11,348 bases of DNA from Rhodospirillaceae bacterium UBA3470 (GTDB taxonomy: Bacteria; Pseudomonadota; Alphaproteobacteria; Rhodospirillales; Casp-alpha2), in contig DFRF01000127.1 of assembly GCA_002378125.1 (NCBI GenBank), positions 1 to 11,348 of the forward strand, written 5' to 3'. The translations under genes and the position numbers were made by a program. The stretch's first letter is position 1. The number at the start of each line of letters is the position of its first letter. The notes beneath the pieces are model-generated. The model was given only the letters and a program-made list of their open reading frames with translations, had not been told where the DNA came from and did no database searches. Of the stretch, positions 1 to 6,239 are shown piece by piece.

Positions 1-24
1 AATTACTTAATTACTTAATTACTT
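1..24. repeat. Short tandem repeat, three 8-bp units (AATTACTT)
   Basis: Three perfect head-to-tail copies of AATTACTT run from the first base of the window and stop where the sequence turns to ACGC. The array touches the edge, so its true copy number is unknown. It is strikingly AT-rich against the GC-rich surroundings. An array like this can vary by polymerase slippage; no gene start lies directly beside it inside the window, so I assign no role. Confidence 0.8.
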
Positions 25-292
25 ACGCAAAATCATATTTGAGTTGTGGTCTGCCACCCTGGCGTCGCGACCAGCACCAATCTTCGCCCGTCAACCCGGT
101 CAACCTCTCGCCAGTCCACGCCGTTAAAACAAGATTACGGAGATCTGGAGGAGCGCGCAGAAAATATACGAAAGCCGGCTTTCCCTAAATTCGCGCAAAT
201 AACCCTAGCCGGCATCCGAGGATGTGTAACGGAAGACATCTAAACAGGGGCTCCGGCCGACAGCAAAGCCGCACGATTGAAGATCTCAGCCG
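25..292. other. Non-genic stretch downstream of recX
   Basis: No convincing gene is seen here on either strand. A 65-codon frame opening with GTG at 46 has an odd composition rich in Ser, Thr, Arg and Pro, no ribosome-binding site and no recognisable motif, and I treat it as chance. The stretch holds a 14-bp perfect palindrome at 170-183 and a small CATCC/GGATG inverted repeat at 213-224. It is probably the 3' flank of recX plus the flank of a gene to the left that lies outside the window. Confidence 0.5.
170..183. repeat. 14-bp perfect palindrome, possible weak recX terminator
   Basis: GAAAGCCGGCTTTC reads the same on both strands. As RNA it could fold as a 5-bp stem with a CCGG loop. On the minus strand it is followed by a T-rich stretch (GTATATTTTC), so it could be a weak terminator about 110 nt beyond the recX stop; as DNA it could equally be a dyad-symmetric protein-binding site. 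The palindrome is seen directly; either role is a guess. Confidence 0.35.
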
Positions 293-940
293 TCATTCAT
301 GAATGCTATCGGCGGAATATCGCGACCGATCATCCACATGTTCGCCTGCGACCATCACCTCTAAAACGTCCACGGTCTCAGCCTCGATAATGCGCTTGGC
401 AATTTCGTAAGAGAACCCGGCACGTGCTAAGGCTGCCAGATCACGATCGCGGCGTTCTTCTCGCTCGTCATCACGACGGTAAGGCCCCAGGCGGCGGCGG
501 CGTGCCAACGCGGCGGCCGCGACGAGATCAAGGTCGAGTGCATCTTCCCGGGCCGTTTCCAAGGCGGCCTCAATATTGTCGGCGTCGAGCCCCTTCTCTC
601 GAAGCTTCATCGCCACAGCAAGCGATGAACTGCCCCGTGCCAACAAGGATCGTGCGCGGTTCTCCGCATAGGCACGGTCATTGAGATAGCCCAAGGTCTG
701 GAACTTGGTGATCAACGTCTCGATCCAGGCCGCGCCCTCTTCAGGATCAGTCCCATGGGCACGCGCAGAGGCTACGACCCGCCGCATAAGTACTTTACGC
801 AAACTGTCCGTAGTCGCCGAGTAACGAGAGAGATAATGAAGCGCTACATTGCTGAGACGCCTTTCTGTTAACTCCCGCGCCCCCCGCCGGCCGACCTTCT
901 TAGGTGCGTTCTCGCCGCGCTTGTCGGCATCGTCCATCAT
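293..940 (-). CDS. recX: Regulatory protein RecX
   Basis: RecX binds RecA and its filaments and modulates recombination and the SOS response, usually by limiting filament growth. The 215-residue product has the helical three-repeat RecX layout: an opening repeat around residues 30-55 (ALHYLSRYSATTDSLRKVL), the characteristic central block GYLNDRAYAENRARSLLARG near residues 87-106 followed by a KLREKGLD segment, and a third repeat ending FSYEIAKRIIEAE. It is somewhat longer than the common 150-170 residues because of a basic, probably disordered N-terminus and a tail of about 25 residues. Two adjacent ATGs (940 and 937) are possible starts and neither has a strong ribosome-binding site. recA, often next to recX, is not in the window. 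The gene diverges from the ABC permease across a 79-bp gap. Family assignment is confident; effects on RecA are inferred from the family. Confidence 0.9.
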   Translation of the reverse strand: MMDDADKRGENAPKKVGRRGARELTERRLSNVALHYLSRYSATTDSLRKVLMRRVVASARAHGTDPEEGAAWIETLITKFQTLGYLNDRAYAENRARSLLARGSSSLAVAMKLREKGLDADNIEAALETAREDALDLDLVAAAALARRRRLGPYRRDDEREERRDRDLAALARAGFSYEIAKRIIEAETVDVLEVMVAGEHVDDRSRYSADSIHE

Positions 941-1019
941 GCTCAGAGTGTCGCATGGTGCTGGCCGAACACCAATTTTTCTTTTCTCATCGTGCTCATG
1001 GTGTATCTAGGATCAAGGG

Positions 1020-1811
1020 ATGAAGGACATCATGCACGACCCCGCCACGCCCAACTGGATCGGTTTGCGCACGCTATACATGCGCGAGGTTCGCAGGTTC
1101 TCGAAAGTGTATACGCAAACTATTATGGCGCCCGTAGTCACGACGCTATTATTCCTCGCGGTCTTTTCCCTTGCGCTCGGCGGAGAGCACCGTGTTGTCG
1201 CCGGCCTGCCCTTTATGCAGTTCCTTGCGCCAGGCCTAATTATAATGGCGATTGCCCAGAATGCATTCGCCAACACGTCGTCGTCGATCATGGTCTCCAA
1301 GATCCAAGGCAATATCGTCGACATTCTGATGCCGCCGTTCACGGCCAATGAATTATGGTTAGCCTTGGTTATGGGCGGGGCTAGCCGGGGCATCGCCGTC
1401 GGTCTCGCCGTGGGAGTTGCCATGACCTTTTTCGTAGATCTCGGCTTGTATGCGCCAGGGTATATCCTCTTCCACGCCTTGCTGGCTTCGGTACTGCTCT
1501 CGCAGTTGGGAATGATCGGCGGCATTTGGGCGGAGAAGTTCGATCACATGGCAGCGATCACCAATTTCTTCATCACGCCGCTCGCGTTCCTGTCAGGCAC
1601 CTTCTATTCGATTGAACGGTTGCCGGAAACCTTTCAAGCCATCGCGCACTTCAATCCCTTCTTCTTCATGATCGACGGATTTCGCTACGGTGTAATTGGG
1701 CATGCGGACGGCAACCTCACCGCTGGGCTAGTCGTCATGATTGCAATCAACGTAGTGCTCTGGCTGGTGAGCACCCGGATGCTGCATAACGGTTACAAAT
1801 TGAAAACCTGA
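1020..1811 (+). CDS. ABC-2 type transporter permease
   Basis: Integral inner-membrane subunit of an ABC exporter of the ABC-2 type (the group with drug, polysaccharide and YadH-like permeases). The 263-residue length is typical. After a charged cytosolic N-terminus (LYMREVRRFSKVY) about six hydrophobic segments follow, beginning with TIMAPVVTTLLFLAVFSLAL. The family hallmark lies near residues 180-225: a segment ending PLAFLSGTFYSIERLP, then AHFNPFFFMIDGFRYG. Substrate cannot be read from the sequence. AGGA at 1009-1012 sits 7 nt before ATG 1020; a second ATG at 1032 behind AAGGA is possible. The usual partner ATPase, with Walker A and LSGGQ motifs, is absent on both sides: recX is to the left and argD to the right. 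The permease must therefore pair with an ATPase encoded elsewhere or be a remnant of a separated pair. The gap of 96 bp to argD contains a promoter, so the two need not be co-transcribed. Confidence 0.88.
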   Translation: MKDIMHDPATPNWIGLRTLYMREVRRFSKVYTQTIMAPVVTTLLFLAVFSLALGGEHRVVAGLPFMQFLAPGLIIMAIAQNAFANTSSSIMVSKIQGNIVDILMPPFTANELWLALVMGGASRGIAVGLAVGVAMTFFVDLGLYAPGYILFHALLASVLLSQLGMIGGIWAEKFDHMAAITNFFITPLAFLSGTFYSIERLPETFQAIAHFNPFFFMIDGFRYGVIGHADGNLTAGLVVMIAINVVLWLVSTRMLHNGYKLKT

Positions 1812-1823
1812 CTGAGCGGCACG

Positions 1824-1852
1824 TTGACAAGAGCACCCCCCGTCAACATACT
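1824..1852 (+). promoter_or_regulatory. Sigma70-type promoter for argD-argF
   Basis: A perfect -35 TTGACA (1824-1829) is followed after exactly 17 nt by CATACT (1847-1852), a 4 of 6 match to the -10 consensus. Transcription would start near 1859, leaving a leader of about 50 nt before the argD GTG at 1908. Its place between the permease stop (1811) and argD makes it the likely promoter of the arginine genes. I see no convincing ArgR-type operator around it. Read by eye only. Confidence 0.6.
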
Positions 1853-1893
1853 TTGCCGCTTTTCCGGTGGCCACGGTGACCCTGCCGGCACAG

Positions 1894-1899
1894 AGGAGG
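1894..1899 (+). promoter_or_regulatory. Ribosome-binding site fixing the argD start
   Basis: A perfect AGGAGG lies 8 nt before GTG 1908. It decides the start in favour of this GTG over the upstream in-frame TTG at 1824, which overlaps the promoter and would add residues unlike ArgD, and over the ATG at 1923, for which it is too far away. Confidence 0.75.
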
Positions 1900-1907
1900 A
1901 TGAAATC

Positions 1908-3098
1908 GTGATACCCGCCGTTATGCCGACCTACGCCAGATACGACGTCGCTCTTGAAAGGGGCGACGGCGTTTATGCATTCGGCACGGACGGGCAACGA
2001 TATCTGGATTTCGGCGCCGGCATTGCCGTAGCGTCGCTGGGTCATTGCCATCCGCATCTGGTCGAGGCCTTGAAAACGCAGGCCGAAACCCTTTGGCATG
2101 TCTCCAACCTTTACAATATTCCAGGCCAGGAGCGCCTGGCCGAGCGCCTGGTCGCCAATACGTTCGCGGATGCCGTATTCTTCAACAACTCGGGTAATGA
2201 GGCGGTGGAGCTTGGCTTCAAGATGATGCGCAAGTTTCAATCCGAGAACGGCCACTTGGAACGCTATCGGATAATTTCCATTGAAGGCGCCTTCCACGGC
2301 CGTTCGCTTGCCGGCCTCGCAGCCGGGAAGCAGGAGAAGCAAACGGCCGGTTTCGGCCCACTGACCGACGGGTTCGATCAGGTGGCCTTCGGCAACCTCA
2401 ACGAGATGCGGGCCGCCATAACTCCAGAAACCGCCGGTATCGTCATTGAGCCGATCCAGGGTGAGGGTGGCATCCGCCCCTTCGATGACGACTATCTCAG
2501 AGGACTTCGGGCCATCTGTGACGAATATGGCCTGTTGTTGCAGTTCGACGAAGTGCAAACGGGTATTGGCCGCACCGGGAAGCTTTTCGCCTACCAATGG
2601 TCGGGCGTTGCCCCGGACATCCTCTCGTCCGCCAAGGGCTTGGGGGGAGGTTTCCCGGTCGGCGCGACAATGGCCACCGAACAAGTCGCGGCCACTATGG
2701 GCGCCGGCAGCCACGGCTCCACCTTCGGCGGCAATCCACTGGCCATGGCCTGTGCCAACGCTGTCCTTGATGTAGTCTTGGGAGATGGATTTCTCGACAA
2801 CGTAGACGCCATGTCGAAGCGCCTGCGCAAGGGTCTCGACGACCTTGTCGTCAAATTTCCAAACCACTTGGCAGGCGTGCGCGGCAAAGGCTTGCTACTC
2901 GGATTGCAGTTCCAAGGGGACGGCAGTGAGGCCGGCGCCATGGTTGTCAAGGTAAACGCCCTCGGTTTGCTGAGCGTCCCCGCTGGTGACAACGTGATGC
3001 GGATGATCCCGCCCCTCATCATCGAAAGCGCTCACGTGGATGAAGCCTTGAGCATTCTCGACAAGGCCCTTGTGGATACGGCTGCCGAAGCAGGTTGA
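1908..3098 (+). CDS. argD: Acetylornithine aminotransferase (class III PLP enzyme)
   Basis: Cytosolic PLP-dependent enzyme that converts N-acetylglutamate semialdehyde to N-acetylornithine with glutamate as amino donor; many bacterial ArgD proteins also serve as succinyldiaminopimelate aminotransferase in lysine synthesis. With the GTG start the product is 396 residues, normal for the family. Visible landmarks are GAGIAVASLGHCHP near the N-terminus, the phosphate-binding NNSGNEAVE, the aspartate of FDEVQTGIGRTG (about D214) that contacts the PLP ring nitrogen, the Schiff-base lysine in SSAKGLGGGFPVG (about K243), and HGSTFGGNPLA. A mild oddity is Asn where homologues usually have Thr or Ala in NSGxEA. 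The TGA stop is separated from the argF ATG by one base, so the two are surely one transcript and probably translationally coupled. The class III fold is certain; ArgD rather than ornithine or GABA aminotransferase rests on the motifs and the argF neighbour. Confidence 0.93.
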   Translation: MIPAVMPTYARYDVALERGDGVYAFGTDGQRYLDFGAGIAVASLGHCHPHLVEALKTQAETLWHVSNLYNIPGQERLAERLVANTFADAVFFNNSGNEAVELGFKMMRKFQSENGHLERYRIISIEGAFHGRSLAGLAAGKQEKQTAGFGPLTDGFDQVAFGNLNEMRAAITPETAGIVIEPIQGEGGIRPFDDDYLRGLRAICDEYGLLLQFDEVQTGIGRTGKLFAYQWSGVAPDILSSAKGLGGGFPVGATMATEQVAATMGAGSHGSTFGGNPLAMACANAVLDVVLGDGFLDNVDAMSKRLRKGLDDLVVKFPNHLAGVRGKGLLLGLQFQGDGSEAGAMVVKVNALGLLSVPAGDNVMRMIPPLIIESAHVDEALSILDKALVDTAAEAG

Positions 3099-3099
3099 G

Positions 3100-4011
3100 A
3101 TGAGCGAGCTTCGGCACTTTTTAGATATTGACCAGCTCGACGCCGGGACGCTTCGGGATATTCTGGATCGCGGTCTATCCTTAAAGAAATCCTGGATGGA
3201 CGGAGGACAGGAACGTCCGTTCGACGGACGCACCCTGGTTATGATCTTGGAGAAGCCGTCAACCCGAACCCGGGTGTCGTTCCAGGTCGGCATGCAACAG
3301 TTGGGCGGCATGGTAGTGGTCATGAGCGAGCACGAATCGCAACTCGGTCGTGGCGAGACACTGGCCGACACGGCTCAGGTTTTGTCTCGCTACGCGGATG
3401 CGATCATGATCCGTACGAACAATCCACAAAAACTACAAGACTTGGCCACCTCCGCGACGGTGCCGGTGATCAACGGCCTGACGGATAATTCTCATCCGTG
3501 TCAAATTATGGCCGACATCATAACCTTCGAGGAGCACCGCGGATCCATCACCGACCGCGTCGTTACATGGTCCGGTGACGGCAACAACGTCGCGCAGAGC
3601 TGGATTCATGCTGCAGTGAAACTCGGGTTCACCTTGAGGCTTGCATGTCCGGACCCGCTTGAGCCGTCCCAAGACATTTTGGATTGGGCTGTGGCCGAAG
3701 GTGGCGACATCGTGCTCACGGACAGTCCTGAAGAGGGTGTGTCCAAAGCGGATCTGGTGGTGACGGACACCTGGGTCTCTATGGGAGACACGGACGCAGA
3801 CATGCGTCGTGAACTCTTGCTGCCGTTTCAAGTCAATGCTGATCTCATGGCCCTTGCCAACCCAGATGCATTGTTCATGCATTGCCTCCCGGCACACCGC
3901 GGCGAAGAGGTCACCGACGATGTTATGGATGGCCCCCAATCTGTAGTCTGGGATGAAGCGGAAAATCGCCTGCATGCCCAAAAAGGTATCTTGTCATGGT
4001 GTCTGGAATAA
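3100..4011 (+). CDS. argF: Ornithine carbamoyltransferase
   Basis: Cytosolic enzyme joining carbamoyl phosphate and ornithine to give citrulline, normally a homotrimer. At 303 residues it matches the anabolic family. All the signature sites are present: STRTR at residues 54-58 (carbamoyl phosphate binding), HPCQ at 132-135, DTWVSMGD with SMG at 227-229 (ornithine side), and HCLP at 261-264 carrying the active-site cysteine. The start is ATG 3100, one base after the argD stop, with AGG at 3092-3094 inside the end of argD serving as a short ribosome-binding site; an in-frame TTG at 3070 lies within argD and is unlikely. Nothing is missing or truncated. A weak hairpin followed by five Ts lies directly downstream, so the arginine transcript may end there. 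Anabolic rather than catabolic (arcB) because of argD beside it and no arcA or arcC. Confidence 0.95.
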   Translation: MSELRHFLDIDQLDAGTLRDILDRGLSLKKSWMDGGQERPFDGRTLVMILEKPSTRTRVSFQVGMQQLGGMVVVMSEHESQLGRGETLADTAQVLSRYADAIMIRTNNPQKLQDLATSATVPVINGLTDNSHPCQIMADIITFEEHRGSITDRVVTWSGDGNNVAQSWIHAAVKLGFTLRLACPDPLEPSQDILDWAVAEGGDIVLTDSPEEGVSKADLVVTDTWVSMGDTDADMRRELLLPFQVNADLMALANPDALFMHCLPAHRGEEVTDDVMDGPQSVVWDEAENRLHAQKGILSWCLE

Positions 4012-4015
4012 CCGC

Positions 4016-4034
4016 CCCCGGCGCCGAGGTTTTT
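4016..4034 (+). terminator. Possible weak terminator after argF
   Basis: Five bases past the argF stop, CCCCG pairs with CGAGG around a GCGC loop, with one C-A mismatch, and is followed at once by TTTTT (4030-4034). The stem is short and imperfect, so termination may be only partial. The layout (stop codon, GC hairpin, T run) is right for an intrinsic terminator of argDF. Confidence 0.35.
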
Positions 4035-4196
4035 GGAAGTTATGAATTCACCGACGCAACGTTCGCGGTCTTGGAACCGTAGCTCCGTCCGCTTAGCTTA
4101 CAGCCGAACGAGTGACCTCGGATAGATGGCTCCTCCAGCCAAGCCCTACTATGAATTTAAGCCCCTATCGACGTCCATATTGCAAAGGTCGATGAC

Positions 4197-4613
4197 TTGA
4201 TACCGGCTAACGCAACTTCAAACGTTACAATCCAGGATCAGGTTGATGATAAATGGATAGCGGTCTCCCGCAGCGGTTTCCATCTCAATGTCTCCAGTGT
4301 CCTGGATCAGATTGGCGGGAAGACCGCGTTCCTAGCCTATGGCGATGGCGAACAAGTGCGGGGCGTTGGGCTTGGGGTCTTGGAAGGCGGATGGCTTTAC
4401 ATATTTGGGATGCAAATCAGAGCGACGTTCCAACGGCCCTGGGCAGGCAAAGCTATCGTGACTAGTGTTTCCGTATGGTTCCTTGCGGAAAACGCCAGAG
4501 GTGTCTATTCCCAAAGGGAAGAAGACAATTCAAATGTCTGTCAGTTGTATCCGTCACTAGAATTCCAGACGGACTATGCCTTTCACTACCGGACCTTGTT
4601 TCGCGATGACTGA
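4197..4613 (+). CDS. Hypothetical protein between argF and hslO
   Basis: I do not recognise this 138-residue product. It is predicted cytosolic: no signal peptide and no clear membrane helix, although the middle is hydrophobic and aromatic (GGWLYIFGMQIRATFQ, VTSVSVWFLAEN) and looks like beta strands of a small folded domain. The evidence that it is a gene is indirect. TTG 4197 has AAAGG at 4184-4188, 8 nt upstream. The composition is protein-like. Its stop overlaps the hslO start by 8 nt (ATGACTGA, 4606-4613), while hslO has no ribosome-binding site of its own, which suggests translational coupling. Against it: a TTG start, no recognised family, and competing short frames on both strands. The 185 bases between argF and this frame hold only the weak hairpin. 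It may be a lineage-specific or recently inserted gene. Confidence 0.45.
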   Translation: MIPANATSNVTIQDQVDDKWIAVSRSGFHLNVSSVLDQIGGKTAFLAYGDGEQVRGVGLGVLEGGWLYIFGMQIRATFQRPWAGKAIVTSVSVWFLAENARGVYSQREEDNSNVCQLYPSLEFQTDYAFHYRTLFRDD

Positions 4614-5514
4614 CCGTCACCGTAATTTGAGCGACTTCATCCTCCCCTTCCAAGTCGAAGCGCTCGGCGTTCGGGGAAGATTCGTGCGCCTAGAGAAAAC
4701 CGTTCAAGACCTGACCGGCGACGGCCGCTATCCCAATGACGTGGCGATTCTTTTGGCGACGACAACGGCCCTCTCCGCAACACTTGCCAGTGGCTTAAAG
4801 TACGAGGGCATCTTCACGCTTCAAGCACAAGGTAATGGTCCGGTCAGTCTGTTACTAGCCGATATGACCAGCGATGGCGACATGCGGGGCTACGCCAAGT
4901 ACGATGCCGATGCGCTCCCCGGTCCCGACGACGCGGGCGCCATGGTGCCGCGACTTCTAGGCGCTGGCCACTTGGCGTTCACGGTCGATCAGGGGCCAGA
5001 TACGGACCGCTATCAGGGCATCACTGAACTTAGCGGTGGCACCCTTGCCGATTGCGCACAGACCTACTTCCGGGATTCCGAACAGTTGGAGACGGCCGTA
5101 GTGCTGAATGCACAAAGCGACGATAAGGGCTTTTTACGCGCCGGTGCGTTCATGATCCAAAAGATGCCAGATCGACCTGTCGATCCCAAAATCTGGGCCG
5201 ATCCACATGAACCGTGGCGGGAAGCCACTATTCTGGCCGCCTCCCTGAAGGCGTCCGAGCTCCTTGATCTGGCCCTGCCCGCCCGCGATCTGCTATTTCG
5301 CCTGTTCCACGAGCGCGGTGTTCGTGTGTTTGAGCATAAGCCAGTCCGGCACGCATGCCGATGCAGCCGGGAGCGAGTTAAAAACACACTGGCTTCGTTC
5401 CCAAAAGTGGAAATCAATGCCATAAAAGAAGACGACGTGATTAGCGTCACATGCGAATTCTGCGGCCTCGACTATATATTCGACGAAACGGACCTGCGTG
5501 AGCTATACGTTTGA
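4606..5514 (+). CDS. hslO: Hsp33, redox-regulated molecular chaperone
   Basis: Cytosolic holdase chaperone switched on by oxidative stress combined with heat: reduced protein binds zinc through four cysteines, and oxidation to disulfides releases zinc, unfolds the C-terminal domain and exposes the client-binding surface. The 302-residue product begins with the family's opening pattern (DFILPFQVEALGVRGRFVRL) and continues with the substrate-binding N-terminal domain. The redox switch is intact: CRC at residues 251-253, a 29-residue spacer, then CEFC at 283-286, matching CxC-x(27-32)-CxxC. Start ATG 4606 matches homologues; ATG 4576 would add ten residues. There is no good ribosome-binding site before 4606, consistent with coupling to the overlapping upstream frame. 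hslO commonly follows argD-argF in Alphaproteobacteria; here about 590 bp intervene after argF. The lipoprotein gene follows after 45 bp. Confidence 0.94.
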   Translation: MTDRHRNLSDFILPFQVEALGVRGRFVRLEKTVQDLTGDGRYPNDVAILLATTTALSATLASGLKYEGIFTLQAQGNGPVSLLLADMTSDGDMRGYAKYDADALPGPDDAGAMVPRLLGAGHLAFTVDQGPDTDRYQGITELSGGTLADCAQTYFRDSEQLETAVVLNAQSDDKGFLRAGAFMIQKMPDRPVDPKIWADPHEPWREATILAASLKASELLDLALPARDLLFRLFHERGVRVFEHKPVRHACRCSRERVKNTLASFPKVEINAIKEDDVISVTCEFCGLDYIFDETDLRELYV

Positions 5515-5542
5515 TTGACGCATTTTGCTACAGACATGACCC

Positions 5543-5550
5543 GGAGGAAG
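5543..5550 (+). promoter_or_regulatory. Ribosome-binding site favouring the GTG start at 5560
   Basis: GGAGGAAG lies 9 nt before GTG 5560, an acceptable spacing for a purine-rich site. The alternative in-frame ATG at 5536 lies upstream of this site and has no ribosome-binding site, and TTG 5515 abuts the hslO stop. This supports GTG 5560 for the lipoprotein gene. Confidence 0.5.
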
Positions 5551-5559
5551 AAGATAACC

Positions 5560-6150
5560 GTGCATAAAGCTTTTCGTCATACCTTGTCTACAGGGCTTGT
5601 AATCGGTCTGTTGGTAGCATGTGCTTCACCGGCTCCGACCCAACGCTTGCCGGATATAACGTTTTCTCACCTCCAGGTCTACAAAGTCGATGTGGCCAAG
5701 ATTGAGATTGAAAACCGCTACACCGCGCCGCTCAACGCGCCGCACATTGTGCACCTAATGCCAACGGCACCGGACAAGGCCCTCGAGCAATGGGTGAAGG
5801 ACCGTTTTCAAGCTGTTGGCCGAACCGGTAGTCTTCGGTTGATCATTGAGGATGCGCGGGCGACCGAAACAGCACTCACCCTCGACAATAGCCTCAAAGG
5901 ACGCCTGACGAAACAGCAGTCCAAACGTTATGACATGGCCGTGCTTGCGACACTGCATATGCGCGATGGGACAGGTAAAACCATCGGTACCGCCCGCGCG
6001 CGCGCCGAACGCTCCATCACGGCGCGCGAAGACATCAGCCTAAACGATCGCGAGAAACTCTGGTTCGATACGGTCAACCTGCTAATGACCGATTTCAACA
6101 AGGTCATGGAAGTAAACGTCCAATCCTATCTTTCCCGCTGGCTACGTTAG
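5560..6150 (+). CDS. Putative lipoprotein of unknown function
   Basis: The family is not recognised. From GTG 5560 the product is 196 residues with a classic lipoprotein signal: a basic n-region (HKAFRH), a hydrophobic core (STGLVIGLLVA) and the lipobox LVAC with the acylated cysteine at residue 21. Alanine at +2 would favour sorting to the outer membrane. The mature part is mixed alpha/beta, with a segment TGSLRLIIEDARATETAL, an invariant-looking KRYDMAVLATLHMRD strand and a helical C-terminus ending in SYLSRWLR. The pattern of a conserved-size periplasmic domain made of alternating strands resembles accessory lipoproteins in general, but I cannot name one. Starting at ATG 5536 would lengthen the n-region by eight residues without changing the lipobox. 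It sits 45 bp after hslO on the same strand and may share its transcript. The convergent OmpA-like gene lies beyond a terminator hairpin. Confidence 0.75.
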   Translation: MHKAFRHTLSTGLVIGLLVACASPAPTQRLPDITFSHLQVYKVDVAKIEIENRYTAPLNAPHIVHLMPTAPDKALEQWVKDRFQAVGRTGSLRLIIEDARATETALTLDNSLKGRLTKQQSKRYDMAVLATLHMRDGTGKTIGTARARAERSITAREDISLNDREKLWFDTVNLLMTDFNKVMEVNVQSYLSRWLR

Positions 6151-6183
6151 CCAGTTCGTTCGAGAAAGCCGCAATACGCATGT

Positions 6184-6211
6184 AAAAACGGGGGTGCCCG
6201 TTAGCACCCCC
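6184..6211 (-). terminator. Strong intrinsic terminator of the OmpA-like gene, possibly bidirectional
   Basis: A perfect 8-bp stem GGGGGTGC (6190-6197) pairs with GCACCCCC (6204-6211) around a 6-nt loop. Read on the minus strand the hairpin is followed by GTTTTTAC, a proper T tract, and it lies 28 bp after the minus-strand stop at 6240. On the plus strand only GAATTCGTTGG follows, so stopping rightward transcripts would be less efficient. It lies between two convergent genes and probably insulates both. Confidence 0.8.
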
Positions 6212-6239
6212 GAATTCGTTGGTTACGTTCGCTCTCTGA

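Noticed and set aside
46..243. 65-codon plus-strand frame at the left end
   Set aside because: GTG start without a ribosome-binding site, composition dominated by Ser/Thr/Arg/Pro, no motif; likely chance.
1728..2867. 379-codon minus-strand frame opposite argD
   Set aside because: It is a shadow of argD, which has all PLP-enzyme motifs; the antisense product matches nothing and is explained by the high-GC codon pattern.
4035..4196. Possible small RNA or tRNA in the gap after argF
   Set aside because: No cloverleaf, no T-arm consensus, no stable long stem visible by eye.
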